Shown here: positions 7,419-9,357 of the stretch, piece by piece | Layout of the letters: every line of letters starts with the position of its first letter | Numbering within the stretch: the stretch's first letter is position 1 | NCBI GenBank assembly: GCA_023391275.1 | Contig: JAEWBE010000014.1 | Location: 1 to 9,357 of the forward strand | From: Bacillota bacterium | GTDB taxonomy: Bacteria > Bacillota > Clostridia > Oscillospirales > Acutalibacteraceae | Length of the DNA: 9,357 nt | Direction: 5' to 3' | Made by a program: the position numbers and the translations under genes | The notes under the pieces: generated by a model | The model's input: the letters and a program-made list of their open reading frames with translations, nothing else | What the model was told of the DNA's origin: nothing | The model's database searches: none

Positions 7419-8921
7419 TCAGATTACCGCGTAGGGAATGGACATGAACTCCGCGACCTTACGGAATAGCGCTTCGTTCTTCCCAATGGACAACGCGCAG
7501 TGATGGGTCGGCGCCTGTGCAAACCACTTGTCCATATATTCTGCGGGATGGAGCGGAAAGCGAACATGAGTGGATGTGTTTCCGATCATAAGAATCGGGT
7601 CGTCGGTCGAAACTCCCTCACTGATATTCATCTTCAGTTTTCCATCCAGCGTTTGTGTCACACCCAGCGTGGTAACGTCGCCGGAAATCACTTTAGCCTC
7701 CACGGAAACGCCGCTGCCCTTTTTCCCGTGGTACACGCCCATTCCCCGAAGAAGCGGCTTCCCATTGGAAATGGCAAGATGGAACGGGCCGTCGTGCCCT
7801 AAAATCATAGTATTCCGGTTAAAATCGGCCGCAACGATTTCGCAAAAACTGCCGCCCTTGCCCAGAAGATCGCAGATTTTCATCGCCAAAGCGGTTTTGA
7901 TGTCCCCTTCCCCCGCGCACGGGACGCCCGCGGCGGTAAGAAGAGAATGGCCCACGATAAATCCGCTTTGAATTTGCTCATAATAGTTATTATCCTGCCC
8001 ATGATAATAATATGCTAAACTATCCAAATCATGGTCAAGCACCATTTTCTCCTGCGCACACGCTACTTTGCAGGCCCACTCCAGCTGGTCTTCAGTGGGC
8101 CTTCGCGCAATCGGATCGGAGGGAGAATCGCCTGAAATTTCAAAAAATTCTTTAACCTGATCGAGCTTTTTTCTCACTTCGTGTGCCTGAACGTCATGCA
8201 AATATTTTTCAAGGTCGCACATTTCCAGCACTTCAATATGAATTCCCGTTTGTGCCTGGATCATGGTGAAATCACTGTACATGTCCAGCATTCCGCTGTA
8301 ATACCCGCCCAGAAAGCCGAACCGTGCATGCTGAAGGTTGCGTTTCACAGTCGCGGCCAGGCACCACTCTTCAATTTCCTTCCAGGCACGAACGGCCTCG
8401 GGGCGTTCGGCGGTAACTTCATTGGAAACAGAAAATCCCGGTGTTTCGGGCAGGCCCAGCAAGCCGTTTACCACACGCAGCGGAATACCGGCGCGGTTAA
8501 ATGCATTGGAAATTTCGGGAATGGAGCACCCCACACATTGCGCAAGCCATTTTCCCGTTGAAGTTTTGTCATAAGCCATTTCAGCCGCGGGCTGCAAATT
8601 AAGAATAACAGCCGGCGCTTTATTGACCTGGTGCACAGGGAGCACACAGGCGCTGGTGTAATAAGTTGCCGCATGACTGAACACAATATCCACATTATGT
8701 TCAGAAAAGAACTCCCCCGCGCTTCTTGCTTTGAGCTCTGTATCCACCATACCGAAATTAAATACTTCGCCAAACCGGGACAGCCTGTCGGCCAGGAATT
8801 TGTTATAACCCATCAGACAGTCGTACAGCCCTTCGAACTGGGCCCAATAAGCTTCCAATCCGGCGCTGTAAAGCCCAATGCGGGCCCGCTTAATTTCTTT
8901 TATTCTGGTTGGATACGGCAT
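7419..8921 (-). CDS. L-fucose/L-arabinose isomerase superfamily protein
   Basis: A 500-residue protein of the FucI/AraA fold, first gene of the operon. The C-terminal half carries metal and catalytic residues in the AraA pattern: Glu338 in CAGEGDIKTALAMK, Glu361 in SFCEIVAAD, His376 in ILGHDGPFH, and His473/His474 in APTHHCAL. Their spacings (23, 15 and 98 residues) are close to those of E. coli AraA (Glu306, Glu333, His350, His450; 27, 17 and 100). The segment SGFIVGHSLLTAAGVP (319-334) is also family-like. The N-terminal half (RIGLYSAGLEAYW, FSHAATYYTSACVLP) fits the Rossmann-like domains of the family. ATG 8921 has AGGAGGTC about 10 nt upstream. A genuine rhaA is already present, so this may act on another sugar brought in by the same transporter (for example a pentose, L-fucose or another 6-deoxyhexose), or on a minor rhamnose route. 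Fold and catalytic class are well supported; substrate is unknown. Confidence 0.82.
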   Translation of the reverse strand: MPYPTRIKEIKRARIGLYSAGLEAYWAQFEGLYDCLMGYNKFLADRLSRFGEVFNFGMVDTELKARSAGEFFSEHNVDIVFSHAATYYTSACVLPVHQVNKAPAVILNLQPAAEMAYDKTSTGKWLAQCVGCSIPEISNAFNRAGIPLRVVNGLLGLPETPGFSVSNEVTAERPEAVRAWKEIEEWCLAATVKRNLQHARFGFLGGYYSGMLDMYSDFTMIQAQTGIHIEVLEMCDLEKYLHDVQAHEVRKKLDQVKEFFEISGDSPSDPIARRPTEDQLEWACKVACAQEKMVLDHDLDSLAYYYHGQDNNYYEQIQSGFIVGHSLLTAAGVPCAGEGDIKTALAMKICDLLGKGGSFCEIVAADFNRNTMILGHDGPFHLAISNGKPLLRGMGVYHGKKGSGVSVEAKVISGDVTTLGVTQTLDGKLKMNISEGVSTDDPILMIGNTSTHVRFPLHPAEYMDKWFAQAPTHHCALSIGKNEALFRKVAEFMSIPYAVI

Positions 8922-8929
8922 CTTAAAAC

Positions 8930-8937
8930 GACCTCCT
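8930..8937 (-). promoter_or_regulatory. Ribosome binding site of the leading isomerase-like gene
   Basis: AGGAGGTC on the minus strand is a near-perfect anti-16S match, ending 8 nt before the ATG at 8921 (10 nt from the AGGAGG core). It lies 25 nt downstream of a set of alternative hairpins (8962-8992), so its access could be modulated. Confidence 0.85.
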
Positions 8938-8961
8938 GAAATAATACAATGTTCTTTGTCC

Positions 8962-8992
8962 TTTGCCGGATTTTCCGGCTGAAAACAGCAAA
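8962..8992 (-). promoter_or_regulatory. Alternative hairpins just upstream of the ribosome site
   Basis: On the minus strand two compact hairpins are possible: GCTG-TTTT-CAGC (8989-8978) and GCCGGA-AAA-TCCGGC (8979-8965). They share one base pair position, and both exclude a longer alternative that pairs TTTGC (8992-8988) with GCAAA (8966-8962) and TTTTC (8985-8981) with GAAAA (8975-8971). No U tract follows, so this is not a terminator. A role in translation control of the operon's first gene, or as a DNA operator, is inference only. Confidence 0.35.
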
Positions 8993-9001
8993 TTTTATTT
9001 T

Positions 9002-9069
9002 TACACCCGGCGCATATACGGTGACTGGCTTAGATGTTTCGAAGTCCGGGTGCAGAATAAAAACCGTAT
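9002..9069 (-). repeat. Two interleaved inverted repeats in the leader (possible pseudoknot)
   Basis: On the minus strand, ATACGGT (9069-9063) is the exact complement of ACCGTAT (9022-9016). CACCCGG (9052-9046) is the exact complement of CCGGGTG (9010-9004); the second pair extends outward by a G-U and a T-A to 9 bp (9054-9046 with 9010-9002). The arms occur in the order 1-2-1'-2', the topology of an H-type pseudoknot with connecting segments of 8, 23 and 5 nt. They could equally be alternative stems of an RNA switch, or unrelated DNA operator half-sites. The region lies about 80-150 nt upstream of the isomerase-like start, within the predicted leader. Confidence 0.4.
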
Positions 9070-9137
9070 CCTTGTAATTCCCCCTTACGTTCCTTTTTAT
9101 ACTTGCCCCGATTTCTACCGTGCGCTTGTCCTTTTCC

Positions 9138-9174
9138 GCCGGCTTAAATCAGGAGTAACCGGCCTGCTCAAGCC
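9138..9174 (-). repeat. Overlapping alternative stems in the upper leader
   Basis: Minus-strand GGCTT (9174-9170) can pair with AAGCC (9145-9141), enclosing CAGG (9166-9163) with CCTG (9153-9150). Alternatively GCCGG (9163-9159) pairs with CCGGC (9142-9138). The two arrangements share bases and cannot form together. Each stem is only 4-5 bp, so the support is modest. Confidence 0.25.
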
Positions 9175-9203
9175 ACAGCACGAAATTTTTATTTCAAAGT
9201 AAA

Positions 9204-9232
9204 ATTACAGTTTATGGCGGTCTGTTTTACAA
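9204..9232 (-). promoter_or_regulatory. Candidate sigma-A promoter of the minus-strand operon
   Basis: Minus-strand TTGTAA (9232-9227; 4 of 6 to TTGACA) and TGTAAT (9209-9204; 5 of 6 to TATAAT) are separated by exactly 17 nt. Transcription would start near 9197, leaving a leader of about 275 nt before the ATG at 8921. I found no better-matched pair closer to the gene. The -35 box lies inside a 14-bp palindrome, as expected for a regulated promoter. Confidence 0.45.
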
Positions 9233-9236
9233 AACA
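9223..9236. promoter_or_regulatory. 14-bp palindrome, candidate operator
   Basis: TGTTTT and AAAACA are perfect inverted arms separated by 2 nt. The site overlaps the -35 box of the predicted leftward promoter, so a dimeric regulator bound here would probably repress it. It lacks the central CG of LacI/CcpA-type sites, and the regulator is not identifiable in the window. Confidence 0.4.
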
Positions 9237-9357
9237 TGATGACTTAAAAAAAATAAGATGCGGTACATGATGATTCAGACAATGGATTGATCGCAACGTT
9301 TAAAACCGGCATGGATGAACTGTTAAATAGAAGAGGCGGCCCAGTCTTTGTAAAGAC

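Larger units (their letters stand above)
8938..9357. other. Intergenic leader and upstream region without a convincing gene
   Basis: About 420 bases separate the isomerase-like gene's ribosome site from the right edge. No frame combines a start codon, a ribosome site and recognisable sequence. What it holds is the candidate promoter and palindrome (9204-9236), the inverted repeats of the leader, and an A/T-rich stretch around 9183-9260. A plus-strand frame is open from 9257 to the window end, with an ATG at 9311 but no ribosome site. It may be the beginning or a remnant of a gene beyond the edge, but I do not recognise it. Confidence 0.6.

Noticed and set aside
8900..9148. 82-codon minus-strand open frame overlapping the isomerase-like start
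   Set aside because: It has plausible composition but contains no ATG, GTG or TTG, no ribosome site, and ends in a different frame inside the downstream gene. I could not link it to a family, so I treat it as chance.
8963..9202. 79-codon plus-strand open frame with TTG start
   Set aside because: No ribosome site, no recognisable motifs, and it lies antisense to the structured leader; most likely chance.
9290..9303. AACGTT-centred sequence as a catabolite-responsive (cre) site
   Set aside because: Only the centre fits; the conserved outer TG and CA positions do not match, so CcpA binding is not supported.
1..9357. CRISPR array, insertion sequence, tRNA or rRNA genes
   Set aside because: No spaced direct repeats, transposase motifs, cloverleaf-like segments or rRNA signatures were seen on either strand.

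Overview
The window is a sugar-catabolism locus for L-rhamnose (6-deoxy-L-mannose), probably from a low-to-moderate-GC Gram-positive bacterium of class Clostridia. This is inferred from strong purine-rich Shine-Dalgarno sites, a TTG start, a lipoprotein (not periplasmic) solute-binding protein, and the Firmicutes-like protein sequences. I cannot name the genus from sequence alone.

Layout. Positions 1-2129 (+ strand) hold the 3' part of rhamnulokinase (rhaB, cut by the left edge) followed by a complete L-rhamnose isomerase (rhaA), ending at a strong intrinsic terminator (2143-2173). A second hairpin (2202-2236) ends the opposing operon. Positions 8921-2264 (- strand) form one long operon, transcribed toward rhaBA, in the order: L-fucose/L-arabinose isomerase superfamily protein, L-rhamnose mutarotase (rhaM), double ATPase (rhaT of the ABC type), two permeases (rhaP, rhaQ) and a lipoprotein sugar-binding protein (rhaS of the ABC type). 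The names rhaS and rhaT follow the Rhizobium-style ABC transporter nomenclature. They are not the E. coli AraC regulator RhaS or the H+ symporter RhaT.

How it works together (established family knowledge plus inference). RhaS captures rhamnose outside the membrane, RhaP/RhaQ/RhaT import it, RhaM interconverts the anomers, RhaA makes L-rhamnulose and RhaB phosphorylates it. The aldolase (RhaD or a FucA-like enzyme) and any transcription regulator are not in the window. The second isomerase-type enzyme leads the transport operon, and its substrate is not obvious.

The 436 bases right of 8921 contain no convincing gene. They hold a candidate promoter overlapping a 14-bp palindrome, giving a predicted leader of about 275 nt. 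The leader carries several inverted repeats, including two interleaved perfect 7-bp pairs in H-type pseudoknot order. This leader and the extra isomerase are the parts most worth a second look; the rest is a recognisable rhamnose utilisation module.
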